Part shown: one piece after another, positions 31,990-38,049 of the stretch
How the letters are laid out: every line of letters starts with the position of its first letter
Numbering within the stretch: position 1 is the stretch's first letter
Source: a virus
Virus record (IMG/VR): IMGVR_UViG_3300025872_000022
Coordinates: 1 to 38,049 of that record
Reading direction: 5' to 3' (one strand)
DNA length: 38,049 bases
Notes under the pieces: model-generated
The model's input: only the letters and a program-made list of their open reading frames with translations
The model's database searches: none
What the model was told of the DNA's origin: nothing
Position numbers and translations under genes: made by a program

Positions 31990-32227
31990 CCGAATTTCCG
32001 CGTATGCAATGGCACTGCAAAGCGACATCAACACCGAGCGATTTCAGGTTGTCGAAAACGGCAAACTGCAAACCTATTGGATAGGCACAGTCTACGGCGG
32101 TGGAGTCGCTACCGATGCCGGGTTCAAATTCAAAACACCAGAGGAAGCATGGGACAACGCTAGTCTGTTCGTTGAGCAGTGTGCCGAGATAGTTAGTGAG
32201 AGACTAAACAAGAAAGGGGAGAGATGA
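31982..32227 (+). CDS. 81-aa unknown protein
   Basis: An 81-aa protein with a beta-rich centre (KLQTYWIGTVYGGGVATDAG) and a helical end (ASLFVEQCAEIVSERL). GAGGGG immediately upstream favours ATG 31982 over the upstream GTG. Overlaps both neighbours; function unknown. Confidence 0.55.
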   Translation: MTDRISAYAMALQSDINTERFQVVENGKLQTYWIGTVYGGGVATDAGFKFKTPEEAWDNASLFVEQCAEIVSERLNKKGER

Positions 32228-32646
32228 CTGACCGAGAACTATTAGAGCAGGCGCTCGATGCGCTACATGTGGCTGTGTCGTGGGGCACATGGCTTCGAGG
32301 GTTGGAAGCGGTCGAAGCCTTGCGCGAGAGGCTGGCACAGCCGGAGCAGGAGCCGGTGGCGTGGCGATTCAAGGAGACAAAGAACAAGCCGTGGTCTATT
32401 TCAGATGACGGGTATTACATTTCCTGCAAACGAACTAGCGGCTACATAATCGAACCACTTTACACCGCCCAACCACAGCGCAAGCAGCTAACTGATGAGG
32501 AGATAGCAGATGAGTGGGAGCACGTAACAGGACACAACATCTCTCACGGCGATAGGCAAGAATGCCGTGCCATGTATATATCGCCAGACGAAGTGACTGA
32601 ATTCGCCAGAGCCGTCATCGCAAAAGCAACAGGGGAAAAAGAATGA
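32224..32646 (+). CDS. Conserved modular phage protein
   Basis: A 140-aa protein. N-terminal helix (DRELLEQALDALHVAV), a central QEPVAWRF segment, an EPLYTAQPQRKQLTDEEIAD linker and a C-terminal EFARAVIAKATGEKE. This arrangement recurs in accessory proteins of many proteobacterial phages with unknown role. GGGAGAG precedes ATG 32224, overlapping the previous stop. Confidence 0.65.
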   Translation: MTDRELLEQALDALHVAVSWGTWLRGLEAVEALRERLAQPEQEPVAWRFKETKNKPWSISDDGYYISCKRTSGYIIEPLYTAQPQRKQLTDEEIADEWEHVTGHNISHGDRQECRAMYISPDEVTEFARAVIAKATGEKE

Positions 32647-32957
32647 ACAAACACACGCCGGGACCGTGGCGCATCGGCAATCTAGGGAGTTACGACGCAC
32701 ATACAGACGAACCGTACAGGAATGTATGGGCCGGTGAGGGTGTTGAAGCAACTGTAGTGGCACAAGCAGTTAGAACCGCAGGAGCGATGACAAATAATGT
32801 TGACGAAGACGCCCGCCTAATCGCCGCAGCACCTGATCTACTGGCAGCACTGCAGGGACTGCTAAGAGGCATTTTCGACGGTCCAGACGAGGCAAACGCC
32901 GCCATGCTCATCGCCAAAGCGCGAGATGCAGTGAATAAGGCCACGGGGGAAAATTGA
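32643..32957 (+). CDS. Conserved phage protein (HTPGPW/LIAAAPDLL type)
   Basis: A 104-aa protein with the widely recurring pattern HTPGPW near the start and DEDARLIAAAPDLLAAL in the middle, typical of uncharacterised phage proteins. The C-terminus is helical (EANAAMLIAKARDAVNK). It overlaps the preceding gene by ATGA. Function unknown. Confidence 0.7.
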   Translation: MNKHTPGPWRIGNLGSYDAHTDEPYRNVWAGEGVEATVVAQAVRTAGAMTNNVDEDARLIAAAPDLLAALQGLLRGIFDGPDEANAAMLIAKARDAVNKATGEN

Positions 32958-32959
32958 AC

Positions 32960-33289
32960 ATGTACGAATACAAGGCAAAAATTGAGCACGTTGTCGACGG
33001 TGACTCAGTTGACGCAGTGATTGATGTGGGTTTTAAAACAAACATTCGCCAGCGCCTTAGACTGGCTCGCATTGATACGCCAGAGCGTGGGCAAGATGGG
33101 TATGCGCAAGCGCGTGATTGTGTAACGTGGGCAGTTCTGAATAAAACGGTTTTGGTTAAGACGGAAAAAACTAGCAAGTGGGGTTACTACCTCGCCGAGA
33201 TTACGCTGCCAGACGGGCGGAACCTGAGCGATGCACTATTAGAGGCAGAACTAGCTAAACCGTATGACGGGGGGAAGAAGCACTTTTAA
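32960..33289 (+). CDS. Staphylococcal-nuclease-like (SNase) protein
   Basis: A 109-aa SNase-fold protein: VVDGDSVDA (D13, D15) and RLRLARIDTPE (R34, D39, E42) match the calcium-binding and catalytic part of SNase. The second catalytic Arg, normally in a GR motif, is replaced: the sequence reads KWGYYLAEI (Y76), so activity is uncertain. It could degrade DNA or RNA, or only bind nucleic acid. ATG 32960 is the likely start; a TTG six bases upstream overlaps the previous stop. Last gene of the operon, followed by a terminator. Confidence 0.75.
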   Translation: MYEYKAKIEHVVDGDSVDAVIDVGFKTNIRQRLRLARIDTPERGQDGYAQARDCVTWAVLNKTVLVKTEKTSKWGYYLAEITLPDGRNLSDALLEAELAKPYDGGKKHF

Positions 33290-33335
33290 ACCTTTTCATG
33301 TCAAAAAATCCGATAGGAAAAGGTTGATCATAAGT

Positions 33336-33361
33336 AAAAGCCCGGTAATTCCGGGCTTTTT
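33336..33361. terminator. Bidirectional rho-independent terminator
   Basis: AAAAGCCCGG 33336-33345 pairs with CCGGGCTTTT 33351-33360 around TAATT. T runs follow on the plus strand and, through the A run, on the minus strand. It separates the convergent accessory operon and primase gene. Confidence 0.9.
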
Positions 33362-33363
33362 GT

Positions 33364-35865
33364 TTACTCGTCATCCATTTCGGCAGGATCGTACCCCTTT
33401 ACCAGCTTTCGCTCGTACCCTTTCTCGTACGCATGTCGGTAAATGTAATCAGCATGTCTCTGCTTTGCCTTAATGACTTTCTCGCGGTAGTCTTTGAACA
33501 TGCCAGACAAGCCGGGATTGATCGCCCATGTGACCTTTTTCTTGTGTAGTTCACTCTCAACCTGCACCACCCATCCCGCTTGCTCCAGCACTAACATCGC
33601 GTCCATGACCGCTTGGTCCTTCTGCCAATCGGTCTTGCCTTCTAGCGGACGCCTTGCCGATTTTTTCAAAGTGCGCAAGTCGATTGTTTGAACGTCTGAG
33701 CTAATTTGAATAATGTAATCAATAACCCATTGATCGAAGTCGTTGGTGATTGCGCCACCCACTTCGCCTAGTGAATAACGATACGCCGGGATCACATAGC
33801 CACGAATTAAACTTATGACCCTGTGGACAACATCGGCCTGCACTTGTGGGGCGAATGGGGACTCGATGATGTGGAACAACAGGATCAAACGACCAGCTAG
33901 GCCCTCCAGCTTACCGAATGCCGTCATGTACTCGGTGCCACTATCGAGTACACGCTCGTCTTGTTTTGCTGCTTCATACCATGATTGAAACTCACGAAAC
34001 GTGGTGAACGCTTCAGTAGATAAATGATACGTTTGAGGCGGCAGCGCGTAGGTCAAGCGCAGAGTATTTTCCCATGCTGCCGCACTCGTCATGAACTCGG
34101 GGATTGGGTGACCTAATTTCGTTTTACTTCCGCGCAAAACTGCGGGAATGAATCGTTGCAATAGTCCATCTGCTGCAAGGGCTGCTAAGTTTTGTCTGAA
34201 CACGGTGGGTTGGATATTTCCATAAATCGAAACCGCCAAATTTTCGCAATAGATCGAGCCAGCGCCTACTCGGTCCATTTCGTAATGCTCCGATTCATAA
34301 CTGACAACCCATGCCGAGCGATCCTCGCCGCTAGTCTTGTCGGTCAACTTGCGCACCCACGAGTTCATCTCGTCGAGGTGGCACAACATGCCACGGGGAC
34401 GGTCGGCTGCTTGGCGTACCAGCTTCTGACTCGTGATATCGGACACCGTGATCTTAAGCGGCACGGGCTGCGGGGGCATCTCGGGTACTTGCGGGGCTTG
34501 ATCCGCGCCTAACATTGCCTCGGGGCTGGCTGAGAATTCGAGAAAGGCTTTCTTGGCACTGGCGTATGCCGCTTCTTTACCTTCCCAGTCTAACAATTCT
34601 TTACTGTATCGGGGTCGATCCTCCGCTTCGATGTTTTTTAATGGTGACAACATCGGTCGGGAACCGGGGGACTTCTTGTCCGCTGGATCACCAAGAGTCA
34701 TGAGCCAAAGCACAGGCGGCACACGGAATCCGGGCATAAGTTCAAGCCGGATGCGGGCGTCAACGACTCCGCAAACAGCAGCCAATCCAGCGAACAAAGG
34801 GACCAAAGGGTCACAACCCACGCTTTCTGATATTTCCTGTGACCGCTGGCGTAGGATACCGGGCCAGATCGTCAGGTCCATCTCGGGCGGCTTAGGACGC
34901 AGGCCGTCCACCACGTCCAACGGTTCCATAACTGGCATCTCGATCTTGCTGAACAACTCGGACGCATCGGGCAGGGGCCGTTGCCACCCGTGCTGCTTGG
35001 CAATATGAAATAGCGTTCCGATTTTGACCGCAGACGCTTTATCGGTTTTAAAACTGTTCCACTGACTGAAGATGCCGCCCCGAGCGGGGTACTTAGCGGA
35101 AGGCATTGACCACTCATCCCACAACTGCAATGCTTGATCAAGCTGGTCTGTCTGAGTGCCCGCCCAATGTAAAGCCATTCCGACGTTGATCCACTCGTCA
35201 CGGCTAACGTCGGGGCTGATGTGCTCCAAGGCAGAACGAATTTCGTCCCACGACGCATCCACTGCACCCTCTGTACTGATCGTGCGCTCTTTGTCTTGCG
35301 ACAACATCGCATTCCATAGATCAAGCAGCGCCTGTGGAATGATTGGTAAACGAGTCCAATGCCCGCTGCCTGCCCAATGATAGGGTTGACGTGTTTCGGG
35401 ATGAATTGACGGAGGTAAAACATCCTGCACCGTTAATCCACCCGCAGTGGCACACCGTAGTTCGTAAATCGTGATGCCGCTGTGGATGATCTTTTTTGAC
35501 GGCAATGCTGCACCGAAAGGCATTGCGTACAGTAATTTACCGTGTCCCGGCTTGCCGGAGTTGATAACAACAGCGTCGGGTGCGTTATATAACGATTGCA
35601 AATCAATTCCGTGCTGGTCTAGCAGACTGGCGGCAATAATCCAGTTATCAATATCAAGTGCCATTGTGCCGCTGTAAGCGTGCGCCAATCCGATACCAAA
35701 TCCCGACGATAAATCGGCTTGCGATTGAAGCGCATTTTCTCGAAGGTTCCAACCCGGAGTACGTGGCCCCTTAGTGTTGGGAGGAATCGGGACAAGTGAC
35801 CAACCATGCCGAATGTAAGCGTCGACAGACGCGGGGTGAGATTGCACTGTCTGAAATGCTGTCAT
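33364..35865 (-). CDS. PrimPol-DUF3987 replication initiation protein
   Basis: An 833-aa multidomain protein. The N-terminal primase-polymerase has DIDN (D71, D73), GHGKLLYAMP (107-116), YELR (E135) and PPSIHP (151-156). A PriCT-like helical linker (about 205-290, DEWINVGMALHWAG) follows, then a DUF3987 ATPase/helicase-like region. Its nucleotide-binding loop is degenerate (GDPADKKSP, 392-400), while CHLDEMNSW resembles Walker B. It would prime or initiate genome replication with the family-B polymerase. ATG 35865 has a weak GAGA ribosome site. Its leader is covered on the other strand by a predicted short RNA. Confidence 0.85.
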   Translation of the reverse strand: MTAFQTVQSHPASVDAYIRHGWSLVPIPPNTKGPRTPGWNLRENALQSQADLSSGFGIGLAHAYSGTMALDIDNWIIAASLLDQHGIDLQSLYNAPDAVVINSGKPGHGKLLYAMPFGAALPSKKIIHSGITIYELRCATAGGLTVQDVLPPSIHPETRQPYHWAGSGHWTRLPIIPQALLDLWNAMLSQDKERTISTEGAVDASWDEIRSALEHISPDVSRDEWINVGMALHWAGTQTDQLDQALQLWDEWSMPSAKYPARGGIFSQWNSFKTDKASAVKIGTLFHIAKQHGWQRPLPDASELFSKIEMPVMEPLDVVDGLRPKPPEMDLTIWPGILRQRSQEISESVGCDPLVPLFAGLAAVCGVVDARIRLELMPGFRVPPVLWLMTLGDPADKKSPGSRPMLSPLKNIEAEDRPRYSKELLDWEGKEAAYASAKKAFLEFSASPEAMLGADQAPQVPEMPPQPVPLKITVSDITSQKLVRQAADRPRGMLCHLDEMNSWVRKLTDKTSGEDRSAWVVSYESEHYEMDRVGAGSIYCENLAVSIYGNIQPTVFRQNLAALAADGLLQRFIPAVLRGSKTKLGHPIPEFMTSAAAWENTLRLTYALPPQTYHLSTEAFTTFREFQSWYEAAKQDERVLDSGTEYMTAFGKLEGLAGRLILLFHIIESPFAPQVQADVVHRVISLIRGYVIPAYRYSLGEVGGAITNDFDQWVIDYIIQISSDVQTIDLRTLKKSARRPLEGKTDWQKDQAVMDAMLVLEQAGWVVQVESELHKKKVTWAINPGLSGMFKDYREKVIKAKQRHADYIYRHAYEKGYERKLVKGYDPAEMDDE

Positions 35866-35870
35866 ATACT
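35842..35870 (+). promoter_or_regulatory. Promoter P1 for a short RNA antisense to the primase leader
   Basis: TTGCAC at 35842-35847 and TATACT at 35865-35870, spacer 17. The predicted start is near 35877. The promoter lies across the primase start codon, on the opposite strand. Its -35 resembles those at 35991 and 36313 (TTGCAY). Confidence 0.55.
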
Positions 35871-35876
35871 ATTCTC

Positions 35877-35957
35877 GTTGGTAATCAAGGTTGCCATCTC
35901 CGTCTCCAAAGTCTCTTCACGGGTTGCCCCGGGGTTCACAAGACCCCGGGGTTTTTC
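35877..35957 (+). ncRNA. Candidate antisense RNA of about 80 nt
   Basis: Between P1 and the terminator at 35927-35956 there is no ATG, so the product would be a noncoding RNA of about 80 nt. It is complementary to the leader of the leftward primase mRNA, including bases just before its ribosome site, if that mRNA begins near 35988. Antisense RNAs in this position control replication-protein synthesis in plasmids. Confidence 0.45.
35927..35956 (+). terminator. Rho-independent terminator of the candidate RNA
   Basis: CCCCGGGGT 35927-35935 pairs with ACCCCGGGG 35943-35951 around a 7-nt loop, followed by TTTTT. On the minus strand no T run follows, so it should stop only rightward transcripts. 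No protein gene lies between P1 and this terminator. Confidence 0.85.
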
Positions 35958-35990
35958 TTTTAGAGCTTGAAGAAATCTTACGTCCATGTG

Positions 35991-36027
35991 TTGCATTGTA
36001 CTACGCTTGTGATACACTTACAAGCGT
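35991..36027. promoter_or_regulatory. Face-to-face promoters with an 8-bp operator
   Basis: Rightward: TTGCAT 35991-35996, 16 bp, TACACT 36013-36018. Leftward: TTGTAA (minus strand, 36023-36018), 17 bp, TACAAT (36000-35995), which would drive the primase gene. ACGCTTGT 36003-36010 and ACAAGCGT 36020-36027 form a perfect 8-bp inverted repeat over the -10 and -35 boxes, a likely operator. The two promoters overlap, so they would exclude each other. Confidence 0.6.
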
Positions 36028-36045
36028 CATCACTTGGAGAAAAAC

Positions 36046-36288
36046 GTGAAACTGCAAACATACGTATTAAACGCCGCAGGTCTTCAAGCAATCAATCAAT
36101 TCTCAACTAAGTATTCCGTTTGCAAGATTCCGACTGCGCTGCATTATCAAGCGGAGACGGAGCGCAATACCATCATGATGCAGGGTCATCCCGGTTTAAT
36201 CGCGATCGACAAGATCGTTAGCAAAGACGGTAAAGCGCATGTTTTGTCGCTCAATCCTGAATGGTTTGAAATTAACACGGATGAATGA
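36046..36288 (+). CDS. 80-aa unknown protein (GTG start)
   Basis: An 80-aa protein with no recognised domain (starting MKLQTYVLNAAGLQAINQFS). GTG 36046 is chosen because GGAG lies 7 nt upstream; an upstream in-frame TTG is less likely. It is the first gene of the rightward replication arm, directly behind the divergent promoters. It could be a regulator by position; nothing in the sequence proves it. Confidence 0.55.
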   Translation: MKLQTYVLNAAGLQAINQFSTKYSVCKIPTALHYQAETERNTIMMQGHPGLIAIDKIVSKDGKAHVLSLNPEWFEINTDE

Positions 36289-36312
36289 TGTGAAAATTTT
36301 CATGCTTGTCGG

Positions 36313-36340
36313 TTGCATTGTGCTACAAACGTGATACAAT
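36313..36340 (+). promoter_or_regulatory. Promoter P3, near-copy of the 35991 promoter
   Basis: TTGCAT 36313-36318, 16 bp, TACAAT 36335-36340. The pattern TTGCATTGTNCTAC, then GTGATACA, is shared with 35991-36018. It would drive the ribbon-helix-helix gene and the following nuclease operon, and the shared sequence may be a common operator. Confidence 0.6.
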
Positions 36341-36370
36341 ACACCCATCAGCACATAAAATTTGATTGCC

Positions 36371-36574
36371 ATGACATCCACTAACAAAGCATCGCATCTG
36401 ACTGTCCGAGTGGCAGACCTTACGCGAGCCAAATTTCACGAGAAGGCAAGAAAGTTCGGGACACCGAGCGAAATCTTACGTGAACTCATCGACGCCTTTA
36501 TTGAAGATCGCGTCACCATTAACCCACCTGTAATCAGTAACCCCAAGGAAAAACTATATGTCCCTCGAAGCTAA
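36371..36574 (+). CDS. Ribbon-helix-helix (CopG/Arc-like) regulator
   Basis: A 67-aa protein: a short beta strand (HLTVRVADL, about 9-17), then two helices (RAKFHEKARKFG and TPSEILRELIDAFIEDR), the RHH pattern of Arc/CopG-type repressors that bind palindromes as dimers. The leader is only about 24 nt from the predicted start at 36347 and has no clear Shine-Dalgarno, so translation may be poor. It may autoregulate the similar promoters at 35991 and 36313. Overlaps the next gene by 17 nt. Confidence 0.65.
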   Translation: MTSTNKASHLTVRVADLTRAKFHEKARKFGTPSEILRELIDAFIEDRVTINPPVISNPKEKLYVPRS

Positions 36575-37001
36575 GATCGAAGCATTGACACAAGCCGTTC
36601 AGGCTCTAACTGCACAACTGCAATCTGCTAACGAAACCCCTGTTGCACCTGCACCAGTTGTTGCACATGTACCTGCACCAGTTGTTGCACCTGCACCTGC
36701 ACCAGTTGTTGCACCTGCACCTGCGCCCGTACCTGCGCCAGTTGTTGCACCTGCACCAGTTATGCCATTACCGCCTAGTTTTGTCACTCCTGCTGCGGCA
36801 CCGATAGCATCGGGTGCGCCTTTCACTGACGGAAAAGGTCTAATTGATTACGTCATGAGCGCATATAAAACAATGGGTCCACAAAAAGGCGCGCAGATTC
36901 AAAACGTCTTGACGGGTTTAGGTTACCAAAACATCAACGATGTGAAGCCTGAACACTATGGTGTTTTGTTTGCCGGTGTTGAACAATTGAAAGTAGCGTA
37001 A
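36558..37001 (+). CDS. Coiled coil, Pro/Ala/Val-repeat and C-terminal domain protein
   Basis: A 147-aa protein in three parts: a coiled-coil start (SLEAKIEALTQAVQALTAQL), a repeated Pro-Ala-Val linker (APAPVVAPAP, residues about 28-70), and a folded C-terminal domain of about 60 residues (GKGLIDYVMSAYKTMGPQ). The linker resembles flexible arms in multi-domain phage proteins. AAGGAAAAAC precedes ATG 36558. It is encoded just before the DUF2800 nuclease. Unknown function; a partner in replication or recombination is plausible. Confidence 0.6.
   Translation: MSLEAKIEALTQAVQALTAQLQSANETPVAPAPVVAHVPAPVVAPAPAPVVAPAPAPVPAPVVAPAPVMPLPPSFVTPAAAPIASGAPFTDGKGLIDYVMSAYKTMGPQKGAQIQNVLTGLGYQNINDVKPEHYGVLFAGVEQLKVA
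36642..36762 (+). repeat. Tandem DNA repeat encoding the Pro-Ala-Val linker
   Basis: Degenerate units around GCACCTGCACCAGTTGTT recur several times over this span, coding for PAPVVA. Such tracts can expand or contract by slippage. Confidence 0.75.
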
Positions 37002-38049
37002 TGACTGCACATGCTCAATTGTCGCCCTCTAAACGGCACCGTTGGGCATTGTGCCCCGGTAGCATTCGCGAAGAGGCGAAGTTTCCCGATCAGCGGAGCG
37101 GTCCTGCTGCCGTAGACGGAACCCATAGTCATATGCTGTTAGAACACTGCATCAAAGCGGAACTCGTCGATCCTGTTTCACTGGTAGGTGTTGAGATGGT
37201 CGACCACGATGGTAGTTTTGTGGTTGATGCTGATCGGGCATCTCGGGTTAAGGTTGCCGTTGATTACATTCGTGAACGGTCGATGAACGGCATGTTTAAG
37301 GTGATCTCTGAAGAGCGCGTTGACCCCGAGTATCTGCTCGGGCGCAGCGATCTGTCGGGTACCGTTGACTGTCAAATCATCGGTCCTGATTGGATTGAGT
37401 TGATCGACTACAAAGACGGAATGGGTGTGGTGAGCGCCGAAGGCAACATGCAGCTTGAGCAATATGCGTATGGTGTATTGGCTGGCTACAAACTGCCGAT
37501 TAACGCCGATTACCCGGCTAAACGTATCATCATGACCATCGTTCAACCAAAGCTAGCGCTTAAGGGAATGAAGGCTGTTGCTTCCTGTGAGCGGGATGTG
37601 TACGAAATGCTCATAGGTGCGGGTGCAATCATCATACAAGCTGCTGCAACTGACGCACCAGATGCACCACTTGTGCCGGGTGAAAGTCAATGTAAATTCT
37701 GCAAGGCTAAAGGCTCATGCGCCGCCCTTGCCAGTAACGTAATGAAGGAGGTGGGAATCATGTTTCAACCAACCGTAACGCAACCCCTCGATGTCGCACA
37801 GCAAAGCGCAGATAAAGACCCTACCACGATGGACGACCAACAGATTCGTCAAATCATGGAGGCTGCTCCGCTCATGCGCCAACTGCTTGAGGGTGTAGAG
37901 AAGGAAGCGCTGCGTCGTTTGGAGGCAGGTCAAAGCATTCCCGGTATTAAATTAGTTCATGGTCGCGGTTCTCGTGTTTGGTTACTGTCGGAAGATGAGA
38001 TGGCCGAGAAGCTGGTCAAGATGGGCATCCCGAAGTCTGCTGTCTACGA
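37001..38049 (+). CDS. DUF2800 Cas4/RecB-like nuclease, N-terminal part
   Basis: First 349 codons of a 431-codon protein that continues at base 1. Conserved elements: C18 in ALCPGS, GTHSHMLLEH (40-49), GTVD (D123), LIDYKDG (D136, K138), QLEQYAYG (151-158) and CKFCKAKGSC (C231, C234, C240). C18 with the late cluster makes four Cys of the type that holds an iron-sulphur cluster in Cas4/AddB nucleases, around a PD-(D/E)XK active site. It is probably an exonuclease that makes single strands for the DUF2815 protein. ATG 37001 overlaps the previous stop. Confidence 0.88.
   Translation, partial: MTAHAQLSPSKRHRWALCPGSIREEAKFPDQRSGPAAVDGTHSHMLLEHCIKAELVDPVSLVGVEMVDHDGSFVVDADRASRVKVAVDYIRERSMNGMFKVISEERVDPEYLLGRSDLSGTVDCQIIGPDWIELIDYKDGMGVVSAEGNMQLEQYAYGVLAGYKLPINADYPAKRIIMTIVQPKLALKGMKAVASCERDVYEMLIGAGAIIIQAAATDAPDAPLVPGESQCKFCKAKGSCAALASNVMKEVGIMFQPTVTQPLDVAQQSADKDPTTMDDQQIRQIMEAAPLMRQLLEGVEKEALRRLEAGQSIPGIKLVHGRGSRVWLLSEDEMAEKLVKMGIPKSAVY
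37923..38049. repeat. Terminal overlap of the circular assembly, right copy
   Basis: Identical to 1-127. It lies within the DUF2800 gene and probably reflects assembly of a circular or permuted molecule. Confidence 0.9.

Noticed and set aside
1-38049. Diversity-generating retroelement, as in some related podophages
   Set aside because: No reverse transcriptase or template/variable repeat pair was seen in any tail gene.
1-38049. CRISPR array
   Set aside because: No regularly spaced direct repeats; the repeated motifs found are operators, gene starts or protein repeats.
37923-38049. Biological direct terminal repeat of a T7-like linear genome
   Set aside because: The repeat lies within a gene, is exactly 127 bases, and no promoter or packaging feature is near it; an assembly overlap is more likely.

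Overview
This window is an essentially complete tailed-phage genome with a P22-like (podovirus-type) virion. The first 127 bases (1-127) recur exactly as the last 127 bases (37923-38049), and one open reading frame (the DUF2800 nuclease) runs through the join, so the molecule closes into a circle of 37,922 bp. The host is probably a proteobacterium, since coat, portal, tail and ejection proteins resemble podophages of beta- and gammaproteobacteria. That is inference from protein families and no host gene is present. I see no integrase, no recognisable CI/Cro pair, no tRNA, no CRISPR array and no reverse transcriptase.

Layout. (1) 36046 through the circular join to 6526, rightward: replication and recombination. 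It holds two small regulators, a coiled-coil/Pro-Ala protein, a DUF2800 Cas4-like nuclease, a structured 240-nt leader, DUF2815 (predicted ssDNA-binding), a family-B DNA polymerase, DUF3310, a VRR-NUC nuclease, an SNF2 helicase, a MazG-like protein and small DNA-binding or unknown proteins. (2) 27547 down to 6535, leftward: one long late block. In transcription order it is terminase small and large subunits, a tiny basic protein, a GroES-like co-chaperonin, P22-type portal, DUF5856, tailspike, a beta-repeat structural protein, scaffold, coat, a decoration-like protein, gp4- and gp10-like tail proteins, a fibre/hub protein, a GNAT acetyltransferase, three ejection-type proteins and a lysis cassette (coiled-coil membrane protein, M15 endolysin, 3-TM holin-like protein). 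(3) 28078-33289, rightward: an accessory operon of about 20 small tightly coupled genes, including several below 60 codons, an AP2/AT-hook protein, an HTH protein and an SNase-like nuclease. (4) 35865-33364, leftward: a PrimPol-DUF3987 replication protein, convergent with block 3 at a bidirectional terminator.

The most interesting parts are regulatory. Upstream of the primase lie face-to-face promoters and, on the opposite strand, a strong promoter followed after about 80 nt by a rho-independent terminator. That would make a short RNA antisense to the primase leader, resembling plasmid copy-number control. Between the late and early arms at least eight copies of a degenerate palindrome ACCCANTGGGT flank a gene for an AT-hook/AP2 protein, and two of them bracket the -35 box of a consensus-like promoter, so this looks like an undescribed phage switch. 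The DUF2815 leader can form several hairpins and a possible pseudoknot. Several hidden, translationally coupled micro-ORFs (15, 24, 43, 49 and 58 codons) fill apparent gaps.
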